The notes under the pieces: generated by a model
Database searches by the model: none
What the model saw: only the letters and a program-made list of their open reading frames with translations
What the model was told of the DNA's origin: nothing
Shown here: positions 18,152-26,171 of the stretch, piece after piece
Numbering within the stretch: the first letter of the stretch is position 1
Layout of the letters: each line of letters starts with the position of its first letter
Assembly (NCBI GenBank): GCA_910588205.1
Contig: CAJUQK010000018.1
Span: 1 to 47,976 of the forward strand
Direction of reading: 5' to 3'
Source of the DNA: an uncultured Eggerthellaceae bacterium
GTDB taxonomy: Bacteria > Actinomycetota > Coriobacteriia > Coriobacteriales > Eggerthellaceae
DNA: 47,976 nt
Position numbers and translations under genes: made by a program

Positions 18152-18753
18152 TAGTTGGCCTCCGTTCCGTTATCAACCTTCATGGTGAAGCCCTTGAGAG
18201 CAACACCATCTTTGGGAAGGACCTTCATATCAGACACCTTGACGGGAACCTTGCCATCAGCTGAAGGGAAATCCCCTGTATAGCTGCCATCCAACTGGTA
18301 GATGGGTACGCATTCCTGGACCACAGTCACGTCGAAGGTGGTGTTGGCGGTCTCTTCGTTCACCGTCACCTGGGCGAAGAGATCAGTGGTGGCCGCATCC
18401 ATACCCATCAGCGGCTCTGCGTAGTACAGCCAACCATCATCAGGATCCAGCTGCGCCCACTGATCGCCTGTCACCGTCACGGATACGTTCTGCCCAGCAT
18501 AGAAGAGCTTCACGCGCACCAGGCATGGAACGTTGGTGGTGTTCTTGATGGAGATGTGCTTGCTCAGCTCATCCTCATCCTTGCCTTCGTCGATGGTGGT
18601 CTTCGGGTCCACCGAGTAGGGCAGCGAACCTTGGGCGTTGGTGGTATCAGTGTAGTAGGCGAAAGCGCTCCCCACCCCCACACTGGCACATAGGGCGCAA
18701 GCCACTCCAGCAAGAGCGATGCGCCGGGCGAGACTCCTCTTCTTCATGATCAT
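18151..18753 (-). CDS. TasA/camelysin-like SipW substrate
   Basis: A 200-residue exported protein with the signal pattern typical of SipW substrates: basic start, hydrophobic core, then GSAFAYYTDTTNAQGSLPYS (about 29-48). The mature part has the family's beta-sandwich theme (HISIKNTTNVPCLVRVKLFY). It has no wall anchor, so it is a good candidate for a secreted fibre subunit. AGGGG lies 4 bp before the first ATG and 10 bp before a second ATG two codons later; the true start is either. It follows the adhesin gene by 18 bp and is translationally coupled to the LPQTG gene. Confidence 0.82.
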   Translation of the reverse strand: MIMKKRSLARRIALAGVACALCASVGVGSAFAYYTDTTNAQGSLPYSVDPKTTIDEGKDEDELSKHISIKNTTNVPCLVRVKLFYAGQNVSVTVTGDQWAQLDPDDGWLYYAEPLMGMDAATTDLFAQVTVNEETANTTFDVTVVQECVPIYQLDGSYTGDFPSADGKVPVKVSDMKVLPKDGVALKGFTMKVDNGTEAN

Positions 18754-18771
18754 CTATCCCCTCTGCTCGTC

Positions 18772-20787
18772 TTACTGGTTATCCGTAGAGGATCCAGAGC
18801 TCCATGTGCTCGTGGAGATCTGCCCCTGATAGGTATAGGTACCATCTTGTTGGGTATAGCGGTTCACTGCACCGGTGCCGAAGATATCCTCATCGGAGAA
18901 GGTGTTCTCGAAGGCTGCGATCACTTGGTACAGATCGCCAGGCGCCAGCTTGCCAGCATCCCGCAGAGTACCTTCCCAGGTTGCCTGACCTGTGTAGTTG
19001 CTCCCCGCGAACGCCACTTCTTCGATCACGAAGTACATGTTGGCGTCGAACTCCTCTGGCAGCGTGTAGGTTTGGGCAGCCATGCTCTCGTTCGGGTCGA
19101 AGGTCATGGTGATGGTGTTCTCATAGGCCGGATCAGAGCGGTCCCAGTCTTCGCTGATATACCCAGCGATGTTGAAGATGACCGTTGCCGTGCCCGCCTC
19201 AGCGTCGAAACCATTCGTGAAGGATTTCGTGATGTTCAGCTTGGCCTTGGGATCAGGTTCCGGATCCTCCGGCTGTGGAGTATCAGGCATCCAGCGGCCG
19301 ATGTGCGTGAAGCCGTTGCAGGCAATGCCGCCGCCGTTGGTGTTGGAGTGATTGAAGCCGATGCAGAGCTTAGCCAAGGAACGAGCCGTATTCTCGTCCT
19401 TCTCTGCAGGATCAGCCGTCAGGGCCATGATACGACCGGCATAGGCCCGAGCCACTGCCTTCGCTGGGTCCACTTCGCGCTCCTCAGGGAAGTCAGTGAT
19501 CTTGGCGATGGTGTAGTTCCCCGAGCGCTTCTGGTTGGTACCCCAGATAGTCTCCTCAAGATAGTAGGTAGTCCCATACTCAAGACCATCAGTGATCCTC
19601 TGGTCAGCATCATTGGTGACATAGCCACCGTATACGTTGCCGTTCTCATCCTTAGCCACTGAGGCAGCCTTATCATCAGATATCTTCTTCAGGAAGACAT
19701 GATAGAAACCACCGTCTTCGACGGAATACCCCTTATTGCCTACCGGACGACCGCCCTCATCCTTCTCAAGGTCGGTGACCAACCCAGCGAACCCTTCGAA
19801 GGCGAACCATTTCGCATCGGTGCGATGAAGCTCAACGAATGCGCCCGCTCTCAATGAATCAGCGAACGCTTTGGCATCACTCTCACTGACATCCTTCAGG
19901 GTGAGGCGGTACACGTCTTCAGGAATGGCATCTCCCAGGAGAGCCTTGTCGGCAAGACCATTGAGCTTGCTCCCATCCAGAGACAACGTACCTTTCGTGC
20001 TCAGAGTCTTGTCTTTATTCCAACCTCCGTCTACAGCTCTAAGCCACGGGCTTTCGTAGTTCATGTAGCCTGTCCAGTTAGAAGCACCGCCGCCCAGCAT
20101 GTTAGCGTAGACCGTGCTCTCGCCGGCGTTGTAGTAATCGTTGGAGTAGGTGACCTTATTCTCGGCACCCTCATTGAGCTTCCCGCTGATGTCATAGCCC
20201 CAGTTGTCGCCGATGCCGACCTTATGGCTCGTAGACTTGCCCTCATGGGCGGTGTTGCGGAAGATGGCAGCTGCATTGGTGACCATCATGCCGTTCTTGC
20301 AGCCCGCAATACCGCCACCCTGGCCTTCGGCCGTATTGCCGGTGACCAGCGGATTGACCACGTTCACATAGCCATGGTTGGGGCTGGCATTAGCAATGAA
20401 GAGACCGCCCCCGCCGTAGCCGAACTCCGTAGCAGTCATGTTATTCGTGATGAAACCAGCGTTGATATAGGACTTCTCCCCGCCTTCGTAGCCGGTGGTG
20501 AAGAGGTACATGCCGCCGCCTTCATCCGTTGCGGCATAGTTACAGGCGACGATGCCATCGTTCATGTTGAGAGTGGCCGTCACCGTATGGTTCAACTGTG
20601 GCATGAGCAGACCGCCGCCGGCATCGGAGGACCAGTTGCCATTCACAGAACCCCCGTTGATGACCACACGACCGGAAGAGCAGATGCCCCCTCCACCGAT
20701 AGTGGCCCAATTGGCCCTCACATCACCGCTGTCTTTCTTGATCTCCCTCGTTGTGCGGTTGTTGGTGACATTGGCATTGCCAGCCAA
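18772..20787 (-). pseudogene. 3' part of frameshifted beta-helix adhesin
   Basis: This is the continuation of the gene at 20933-22576, out of frame by one base because of the G9 run at 20939-20947. The open frame actually extends up to the run and reads smoothly across it (NRPVNQNGGGIYLTSSQATI...), so the ATG at 20787 is not a real start. The fragment holds the bulk of a right-handed beta-helix with Pmp-like GGGI/GGGL repeats, then two or more Ig/Cna-like domains (LNITKSFTNGFDAEAG...). It ends in a Ser/Thr-rich tail (STSTWSSGSSTDNQ) without LPxTG or a membrane segment. With one G fewer the whole protein would be 1267 residues. It is either switched off, a real mutation or an assembly error. 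Confidence 0.8.
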
Positions 20788-20932
20788 GACGATGCTGTCT
20801 GTTTGAGCCGTGGTTGCTCCATAGAGGCCACCACCATCATGCTTAGCTTCGTTGCTGGCAACGAGAGCATTGCCATCTATGGTGGCCTGAGAGCTGGTGA
20901 GGTAGATGCCGCCACCGTTCTGGTTTACCGGC

Positions 20933-22576
20933 CTATTGCCCCCCCCCGGACCAAGAATCTCCTATCTTGATCTCAGTGGCCTTATTGGCAGCCACCACTG
21001 CGCCACCCGTCACGTTCACCACCGAGGACGCAGCATAGATGCCGCCGCCATTGCCGGTATTCTCAGCCCCCATGAACTGAACGGAGTTACCAGCTACCAC
21101 CGCAGACTTTTGGAGATTGACCGTGGAGTCGTTCGCAGAGATACCGGCGCCGTTGCCGCCCACGAGCGTGCACCCCACGATAGCACCGCCCTCGATGCTC
21201 ACGGTAGACCCATTGGTAACGACTCCATGACCTTTGCCTTCAGCGGAACCAGCGTTCGTCAGGCGACCACCGGTCACTGTCAGCGCGCTCCCCCCTTCAA
21301 CGGAGACGAGAGAGCCGAAGTCATTGCCCACCACGGCACCCACACTGGCGGGAATGGTGACCGTCCGCTCTACGAGGACCTCAGAGGTGATAGCGTTAAA
21401 GGAATCCTTGCTCACCGTGCGCGTCTCATAATAAGTAACAGAAGCTCCATCCTTGCTGACGCTGCAAGAGCCTTCCTTGCCTGCGCTCTGGGCATCAGCA
21501 GCACCGATGGTCTTCGGTGTGAAGGCAAGCCCCTCGTTCGGATCGGTTATGGTCAGGCTGCCGCCGTTCTTGACCATGAAGAAGGCATCCAGGCTAACAT
21601 TGTTCACGTTGGCGATGGTGTGCCCATTCAGGTCAAGGGTGACTACCTTGCCATCAACCACAGCCGGAGCCGCTTCGATGGTCATGTCGCCCAGGGTAAG
21701 CGCGTCAACAGTCACATCGCCTTCCAGGGTGACATCTTCACCCTCATCAAATGCCTGCATGATGTCGAACCAGACCATGTCACGCTCTTCGGTCTGAATG
21801 GTGATGGCAATCTCCGCGGCTCCTTCCAGATCAGCAGCAGAGATCGTGAGCTTCTTGGCGTAGGGAGTCTCCTTCAGGATGTCCTTCACGGGATCCTCCA
21901 GGGTCAGTTCCTTTTCCTCTACAGCCCCTTCGGTTGCCGCAGGAGCTTCAGGGGTAGCCGACACCTCCGGAGCACCTTCGGCAGGATCGGCAGAGGCGGC
22001 CTCATCGGCCACAGGCTCAGAGGCCGCTACAGCCGCGGGGGCCTCCGCAGCAGCGGTGATGGTTGCCTGGGCAGCAGTGATGGCGCTGCAGACATCGGGA
22101 AGGAGGATGAACTCAAGGGCTTGGCCTTCGTTGCCCTCAGGGATATCAAAGGTTGCCTTCTCAAGGCCCCGGACGGTCACGGGCGCTTCATCAAGGCCCA
22201 GGAACGTGATGCGGGTCTTGCCGGGCTCCACAGGCTCGTCCTGAGGCTCCTCTTCGGTGCCCTCTTCATCCTCAGCCAGGCCCCCTTCGCCCTCAGCCAC
22301 CGGCTCTACAGCGGCATCCTCTTCTGAGGCGGCTTCATCACTTACAGCGCCTTCGCCCTCCGTGACCTCAGAACTGCCTTCGGGGTCATCCCCCTCAGCG
22401 GGCTGTACCTCTTCCGTAGGAGCACCATCGGTATCAGCCAGGGGAAGCGTGTCGTCCTCCCCCGTGCCGTAGGCAAGGGTGCTGCACACGAGAACGAGCG
22501 TGATGGCTATGAGGGCCACCACGAACTTCCCCATGCTGGTTTTCCAGAAATCTACTGCCTTTTCCCAAAGACCCAT
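20933..22576 (-). CDS. 5' part of phase-variable beta-helix adhesin
   Basis: This is the first gene of the SipW operon. As sequenced it encodes 547 residues and stops right after the G9 run (reading ...SWSGGGQ, stop). The N-terminus has a signal or signal-anchor (GKFVVALIAITLVLVCSTLAYG), followed by a very acidic Glu/Ala/Pro-rich spacer. A domain of about 300 residues leads into beta-helix turns (NGGGIYAASSVVNVTGGAVV). I chose ATG at 22576 with GGTGA 5 bp upstream; an in-frame GTG lies three codons before (22585). Removing one G joins it in frame to the 3' part. The truncated product lacks most of the beta-helix and all later domains, so it would be a non-functional adhesin. Confidence 0.82.
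   Translation of the reverse strand: MGLWEKAVDFWKTSMGKFVVALIAITLVLVCSTLAYGTGEDDTLPLADTDGAPTEEVQPAEGDDPEGSSEVTEGEGAVSDEAASEEDAAVEPVAEGEGGLAEDEEGTEEEPQDEPVEPGKTRITFLGLDEAPVTVRGLEKATFDIPEGNEGQALEFILLPDVCSAITAAQATITAAAEAPAAVAASEPVADEAASADPAEGAPEVSATPEAPAATEGAVEEKELTLEDPVKDILKETPYAKKLTISAADLEGAAEIAITIQTEERDMVWFDIMQAFDEGEDVTLEGDVTVDALTLGDMTIEAAPAVVDGKVVTLDLNGHTIANVNNVSLDAFFMVKNGGSLTITDPNEGLAFTPKTIGAADAQSAGKEGSCSVSKDGASVTYYETRTVSKDSFNAITSEVLVERTVTIPASVGAVVGNDFGSLVSVEGGSALTVTGGRLTNAGSAEGKGHGVVTNGSTVSIEGGAIVGCTLVGGNGAGISANDSTVNLQKSAVVAGNSVQFMGAENTGNGGGIYAASSVVNVTGGAVVAANKATEIKIGDSWSGGGQ
20939..20947 (-). repeat. G9 homopolymer inside the adhesin gene
   Basis: Nine consecutive G on the coding (minus) strand. 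With nine, the reading is TCC GGG GGG GGG CAA TAG, a stop. With eight, it is TCC GGG GGG GGC AAT AGG CCG and the frame continues for over 700 codons. Runs of this length slip readily during replication, the classic mechanism of phase variation. Confidence 0.85.
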
Positions 22577-22659
22577 GTAGTTCACCGCCTTCTCACGAGC
22601 GCTTGTGCGCCGCGCCTGCCGATCAGATGATAGGCAGGAAACGATTCGAGCACAGATTG

Positions 22660-22687
22660 CCTATATTCTGATTACAATCTCGTGCAA
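22660..22687 (-). promoter_or_regulatory. Possible promoter of the adhesin/SipW operon
   Basis: On the minus strand TTGCAC (22682-22687) and TATAGG (22660-22665) are 16 bp apart, about 84 bp before the start codon. Both boxes match consensus at four or more positions. The region is clearly richer in A/T than its neighbours. Confidence 0.45.
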
Positions 22688-22739
22688 TTTTCGCATTCGC
22701 GTATCTTTCTTTCAATCTCTGCAGAGGTCTATATCGACT

Positions 22740-22776
22740 CTTTTTCATATCTTTTTCATGTCATTGCACTGTCATT
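22740..22776. promoter_or_regulatory. 11-bp-period direct repeats upstream of the adhesin operon
   Basis: Two tandem 11-mers, CTTTTTCATAT and CTTTTTCATGT (22740-22761), run into two TGTCATT copies at 22759-22765 and 22770-22776, again 11 bp apart. Direct repeats with an 11-bp period are typical of OmpR/PhoB-type regulator sites; TGTCAT matches the known Pho-box half-site. They lie about 70 bp upstream of the possible -35 box of the operon. Confidence 0.4.
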
Positions 22777-22839
22777 CAGGGTTAAATGTAACCAAACACC
22801 ACAGAGAACCCCTGAAACGCTGAAGAAAGGTTGACGTAG

Positions 22840-22906
22840 ATGGGCATGCGCCTTTCATGCCCATTCCCGCTCTCACGGAAAACGGGCATCCAGTTCGGAT
22901 GCCCGT
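22840..22906 (-). terminator. Terminator of the pilus operon, with a second hairpin beyond it
   Basis: On the minus strand ACGGGCATCC / GGATGCCCGT (22882-22906, 5-nt loop) is followed by TTTTCC, 29 bp past the pilT stop: a rho-independent terminator. A second stem, ATGGGCATG / CATGCCCAT (22840-22864), follows without a T-run and repeats the GGGCAT/ATGCCC core. Confidence 0.75.
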
Positions 22907-22935
22907 CTATGACTCCGTCATCCCGATTGCATGTA

Positions 22936-24192
22936 TCACATGCCCTCCGCTTCGAAGCGGGTCTTGAGGGCTTCCTGATGAATGGCATGATTGAGCGCCG
23001 TCTCCCGAGAGATGGTACCGTCCATGACCAGTTCGAACAGACCTTGATCCATGGTCTTCATACCCTCTTCGGCCCCCGCTGCGATGATGCTGTCTATCTG
23101 ATGCGTCTTGCCCTCGCGGATGAGGTTCCGGATGGCAGGCGTGGCGATCATGATCTCGAACACCGGGACGATCTTGCCATCCAGGGTAGGCACCAGCTGC
23201 TGGCTGATGACCGCTTGCAGGACCATGGAGAGCTGCATGCGGATCTGGCGCTGTTGGCTGGCCGGGAAGGAGTCGACGATGCGATCGATGGTGTTGGCGG
23301 CGCTGGTGGTGTGCAGCGTGGAGAACAGCAACTGCGCCATCTCGGCCGCTGTCATGGCCGCTGAAATGGTCTCTGCGTCACGCATCTCACCGAGGAGCAG
23401 GATATCTGGAGACTCGCGCAGAGCGCTGCGCATGGCCTCAGCGAAGGTGGCTACATCGGTAGGCACCTCGCGCTGGGTCACGATGCACTTGTCATGGGAA
23501 TGGACGTATTCGATGGGGTCTTCCATGGTGATGACATGGCCCTCACGGTTATGATTGATGTCATCGATCAGGCAGGCCAGGGTAGATGATTTGCCCGCAC
23601 CCGCAGGCCCTGTGACCAGCACGAGCCCTTTCTGCAGATTGGCGATGCGCATGACGCTGTCAGGGATGTTGTAGTCAACGGGGTTCGGCAGCTGGAAGGG
23701 GATGACGCGAATGACGGCGCCAAGGGTGCCCCTTTGGCGGAAGATGTTCGCACGGAAGCGCCCCACACCGGGAATGGCGAAGGAGAAGTCATCGTCTTGG
23801 TTGTGGTTCTCCTCGAAGCGCTGAAGGGACCGATGGGACAGCTGATAGATGGCGGCGACGATCCGCCGGGTATCCGCTGGCTTCAGCGGAGCAGAGCTCT
23901 GACGGTACTGATGCCCATCAGCACGGTAGGTCAGGGGAAGACCGGCTTCGATGAACACATCCGAGGCCTTGAATTCCACCATGCTCCGCAAGAATGCACG
24001 GAGCTTCTCGATCTCAGCTTCGTCCACGGGCGCATCAGCCGGTGCGACAGCCTGAGCGCGGTTGACCTGGGCTGTTGGGGCAGGCGCTGCCGCTGCAACT
24101 TCAGGGCGAACGGAAGCCTGAGCCTCGGGTATCTTCGTCGTCTTCGAAGATGACGCGCCGATGGCGCTCTGCAGAAAATCTTCCAGTTTCAT
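22936..24192 (-). CDS. pilT: PilT-type pilus retraction ATPase
   Basis: A 418-residue hexameric secretion ATPase that would power retraction of a type IV pilus-like fibre at the inner face of the membrane. After a disordered Ala/Pro-rich start come the N-terminal domain (SDVFIEAGLPLTYRADG), Walker A GPAGAGKS (about 195-202), the Asp box ITMEDPIEYVHSHD, Walker B LLLGEMRDAETI and the His box STLHTTSAANTIDR. The C-terminal AIRNLIREGK is the mark of the PilT subfamily. ATG at 24192 is chosen because AAGGAG lies 9 bp upstream; the frame is open 16 codons further. It is the last gene of the operon. No PilB-type extension ATPase is in the window. Confidence 0.92.
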   Translation of the reverse strand: MKLEDFLQSAIGASSSKTTKIPEAQASVRPEVAAAAPAPTAQVNRAQAVAPADAPVDEAEIEKLRAFLRSMVEFKASDVFIEAGLPLTYRADGHQYRQSSAPLKPADTRRIVAAIYQLSHRSLQRFEENHNQDDDFSFAIPGVGRFRANIFRQRGTLGAVIRVIPFQLPNPVDYNIPDSVMRIANLQKGLVLVTGPAGAGKSSTLACLIDDINHNREGHVITMEDPIEYVHSHDKCIVTQREVPTDVATFAEAMRSALRESPDILLLGEMRDAETISAAMTAAEMAQLLFSTLHTTSAANTIDRIVDSFPASQQRQIRMQLSMVLQAVISQQLVPTLDGKIVPVFEIMIATPAIRNLIREGKTHQIDSIIAAGAEEGMKTMDQGLFELVMDGTISRETALNHAIHQEALKTRFEAEGM

Positions 24193-24291
24193 AGAACCCT
24201 TCTCCTTCATACCGTCTTCGAGCGAACCGTAGGCGCTCATGGCCTGCTATATCAGCTCTTCGCTCCTGTTCCCGTAGTTCATCTCCGTCTT

Positions 24292-24933
24292 TCAGTTCCC
24301 CGTCCAGAGCATCTCATTGCGCACAGCCTCATTCCAAGACCGGAACGTCTCCCATTGGAAGATGGTGTAAGTCCCATCTGGATACAGGCCGATCATGCAA
24401 GCAAGATTGAGGCCACTCGGTGTCTTCAGGGTGAAGGTGACGCCTCCTGTGCAGCCCTCCATGGACTCAGCCAGGAAGGGATTGATGGTTGGCTCCTGGG
24501 ATGCCGTCTGACCTAACCCGAAGGGGCTGTCATCAAGGGTGATGCCACTTTGCCCCGAAGCTTTTGACGAAGAAGCGCTGTTGGGGGTAAATGTCTCAAG
24601 GGACGCGGTCAATCCCACCGCCTGGGAAGTCTCGAGCTCCTCAGCGGCTGAGCAGATGCGCTCAGAGGCATCGGAGATGGTACCCGTCATACGGCTCGAG
24701 CGGACATGGCTCTGGCGCACATTCGCCAGGATGCCATCCACCTCCGAGAGCATGTATTGGGCTGCGCTCTCCTCAGCGTAGAACTCTTGGCTGGTCTCAG
24801 CCTGCCGGGCAGAGAGATTGCCGGATGCCTGGGCCGTTACCACAGACAGAACGCCCATGACTGCCAGGCAGAGGGCGATGACCAGCACGAGCAGGTTCAG
24901 GGAGCCCATGCGCATGGATGTCCTACGCGCCAT
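24292..24933 (-). CDS. Pilin-like / PilX-type membrane protein
   Basis: A 213-residue protein with a short basic start (MARRTSMRMGS), one N-terminal membrane helix (LNLLVLVIALCLAVMGVLSVV) and an amphipathic continuation with TSQEFYAEESAAQYMLSEVD. This resembles PilX/GspK-type minor pilins rather than a classical GFTLIE prepilin. The rest is Ser/Thr-rich with two Cys in the last third. ATG at 24933 is chosen because it begins at the conserved-looking helix and overlaps the preceding gene by 11 bp; the longer open frame is antisense-like sequence. I infer a minor pseudopilin role from position between GspF and PilT. Confidence 0.65.
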   Translation of the reverse strand: MARRTSMRMGSLNLLVLVIALCLAVMGVLSVVTAQASGNLSARQAETSQEFYAEESAAQYMLSEVDGILANVRQSHVRSSRMTGTISDASERICSAAEELETSQAVGLTASLETFTPNSASSSKASGQSGITLDDSPFGLGQTASQEPTINPFLAESMEGCTGGVTFTLKTPSGLNLACMIGLYPDGTYTIFQWETFRSWNEAVRNEMLWTGN

Positions 24934-25348
24934 GATGAACGCCCCCTTCCGAGACGTATCGGGAGGTAGACAGGGTATAGAGCTCTTCGTCCTGGAGGCG
25001 AACGGAGATATGAGCACGATGGAGCACGCCAGCGCCCTGAGGCTCCTCCTCTTGAGCGCACTCCACCTGGAAGCCATCCACCTCCTGAGCCTGTGGCATG
25101 GAGACCGGATCGGCTTCGAAGCGCTCGGCTGCATTCGCAGCGATGGTGATGGCTCGGTTCAGGTCTGAGGCCTCTTGGCCCTTGACATAGGAGAATCCCA
25201 GGATGGCCATGACCACCGCTACTAGCACCATGACGCAGAGCAAGAGCAGCATGGCTTCTATCATGAAGGTATTGCGGAAGGTGGCCCCTTCTGGAGCCTT
25301 AGAAACGATACGGAGGGCGACCCCCTTTGACCGGTCAACACGGCTCAT
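24923..25348 (-). CDS. Prepilin-like protein
   Basis: A 141-residue protein with a basic N-terminal leader of about 26 residues, then FMIEAMLLLLCVMVLVAVVMAI, a helix with a Glu near its start as in type IV prepilins. The leader lacks the usual Gly before Phe, so processing by a prepilin peptidase is uncertain. The outer part is short, with one Cys (VECAQEEE). It overlaps the preceding gene by 4 bp (ATGA type) and the next by 11 bp, a strong sign of one tightly coupled transcript. Confidence 0.62.
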   Translation of the reverse strand: MSRVDRSKGVALRIVSKAPEGATFRNTFMIEAMLLLLCVMVLVAVVMAILGFSYVKGQEASDLNRAITIAANAAERFEADPVSMPQAQEVDGFQVECAQEEEPQGAGVLHRAHISVRLQDEELYTLSTSRYVSEGGVHHGA

Positions 25349-25827
25349 GCGGCTATCCCTTGTCCGATGGCGCCCCGGTCAGCAGCATGGAGATAGATAT
25401 CCGTCGCGCCTTCATCCGTTTGAATGGTGAGCAAGCTGTTATCTATCTGAAAGCCGAAGCTGTTCGTAGCCATGACCACTGTAGCCGTGGTGGGGTTATA
25501 GGGCTGTCCCGCCAGGACATATTCCTGCAAGAGCTCCCCTTGGCAGAGATAGAAGCGGGTGACGAAGGTGCCCGCATCCACCCGTTCCACCATTGCCAAT
25601 GCCGGACCCTCCGGCCCTTCATCCATACGAACAGAATCGTAGCTATCAAGGCCCTTGATGCAGTTGACGATGGCCCCGTTCGCAAAGCGCAGATTGTCTG
25701 ACTGGCCTTTCTCGGTGACCAGGCCGCTGTACACACGCACGCCCGCCACCAGGGAGAGCAGCAGAGCCACGATGAAGAGGACGAACAGCACCAGCGCCGT
25801 TACCCGTGCAAAGATGTTGTCCTTCAT
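25345..25827 (-). CDS. Small membrane protein of the pilus operon (DUF4860-like)
   Basis: A 160-residue protein with one N-terminal membrane helix (ARVTALVLFVLFIVALLLSLVAGV) and an extracytoplasmic beta-rich domain containing two Cys (IVNCIKG, FYLCQGE) that may pair. It resembles the DUF4860 group seen beside competence or pilus genes in Gram-positive bacteria, recognised from memory only. It overlaps both neighbours by 4 bp. Probably a minor pseudopilin. Confidence 0.6.
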   Translation of the reverse strand: MKDNIFARVTALVLFVLFIVALLLSLVAGVRVYSGLVTEKGQSDNLRFANGAIVNCIKGLDSYDSVRMDEGPEGPALAMVERVDAGTFVTRFYLCQGELLQEYVLAGQPYNPTTATVVMATNSFGFQIDNSLLTIQTDEGATDIYLHAADRGAIGQGIAA

Positions 25828-26159
25828 TTCAGCTCCACCACCACTGACGGCGGGAGATTGGCCGCGAAGCTGTCATAGAAGATGCGGTAGGTGTCTTGAT
25901 TCACCGTAAGGCCGTAATTCTCCTCCAGGTATTCCAATGAAGAGGGGTAAGCGCCCTCTATAGCAAAGCACTGCTTGGCAGAATCCAGGATAGATTGGCG
26001 CACGGACACGGTGCCCTGCTCTTCGGACTGCACCTTCGCTATACCTAAAGACATCCAAGCGAAGATGAGCACCACGATGCAGAGGACGGCGACCACCAGC
26101 CCCAAGCCCAGCGATGAGCCTTGGGTCTCCTTCTGAGGCATGTCCACTGCGTTCGCCAC
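25824..26159 (-). CDS. Small pilin-like membrane protein
   Basis: A 111-residue protein with one membrane helix after a 16-residue polar start (LGLGLVVAVLCIVVLIFAWMSLG) and a short outer domain with QSILDSAKQCFAIEGAYPSSLEYLEENYGL. The 'EGAYPSSLEYL' pattern is like the early region of pseudopilins, where the chain leaves the helix. It starts 12 bp after the GspF gene and overlaps the next gene by 4 bp. No certain family. Confidence 0.6.
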   Translation of the reverse strand: MANAVDMPQKETQGSSLGLGLVVAVLCIVVLIFAWMSLGIAKVQSEEQGTVSVRQSILDSAKQCFAIEGAYPSSLEYLEENYGLTVNQDTYRIFYDSFAANLPPSVVVELK

Positions 26160-26171
26160 CAGACCGAACCC

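Noticed and set aside
16961..18154. Plus-strand open frame of 397 codons over the LPQTG gene
   Set aside because: Antisense shadow in high-GC coding sequence, with no ribosome site and no family resemblance.
20788..20938. A separate gene beginning at the ATG at 20787
   Set aside because: The frame is open and beta-helix-like right up to the G9 run, and no ribosome site precedes the ATG; it is the continuation of the upstream gene.
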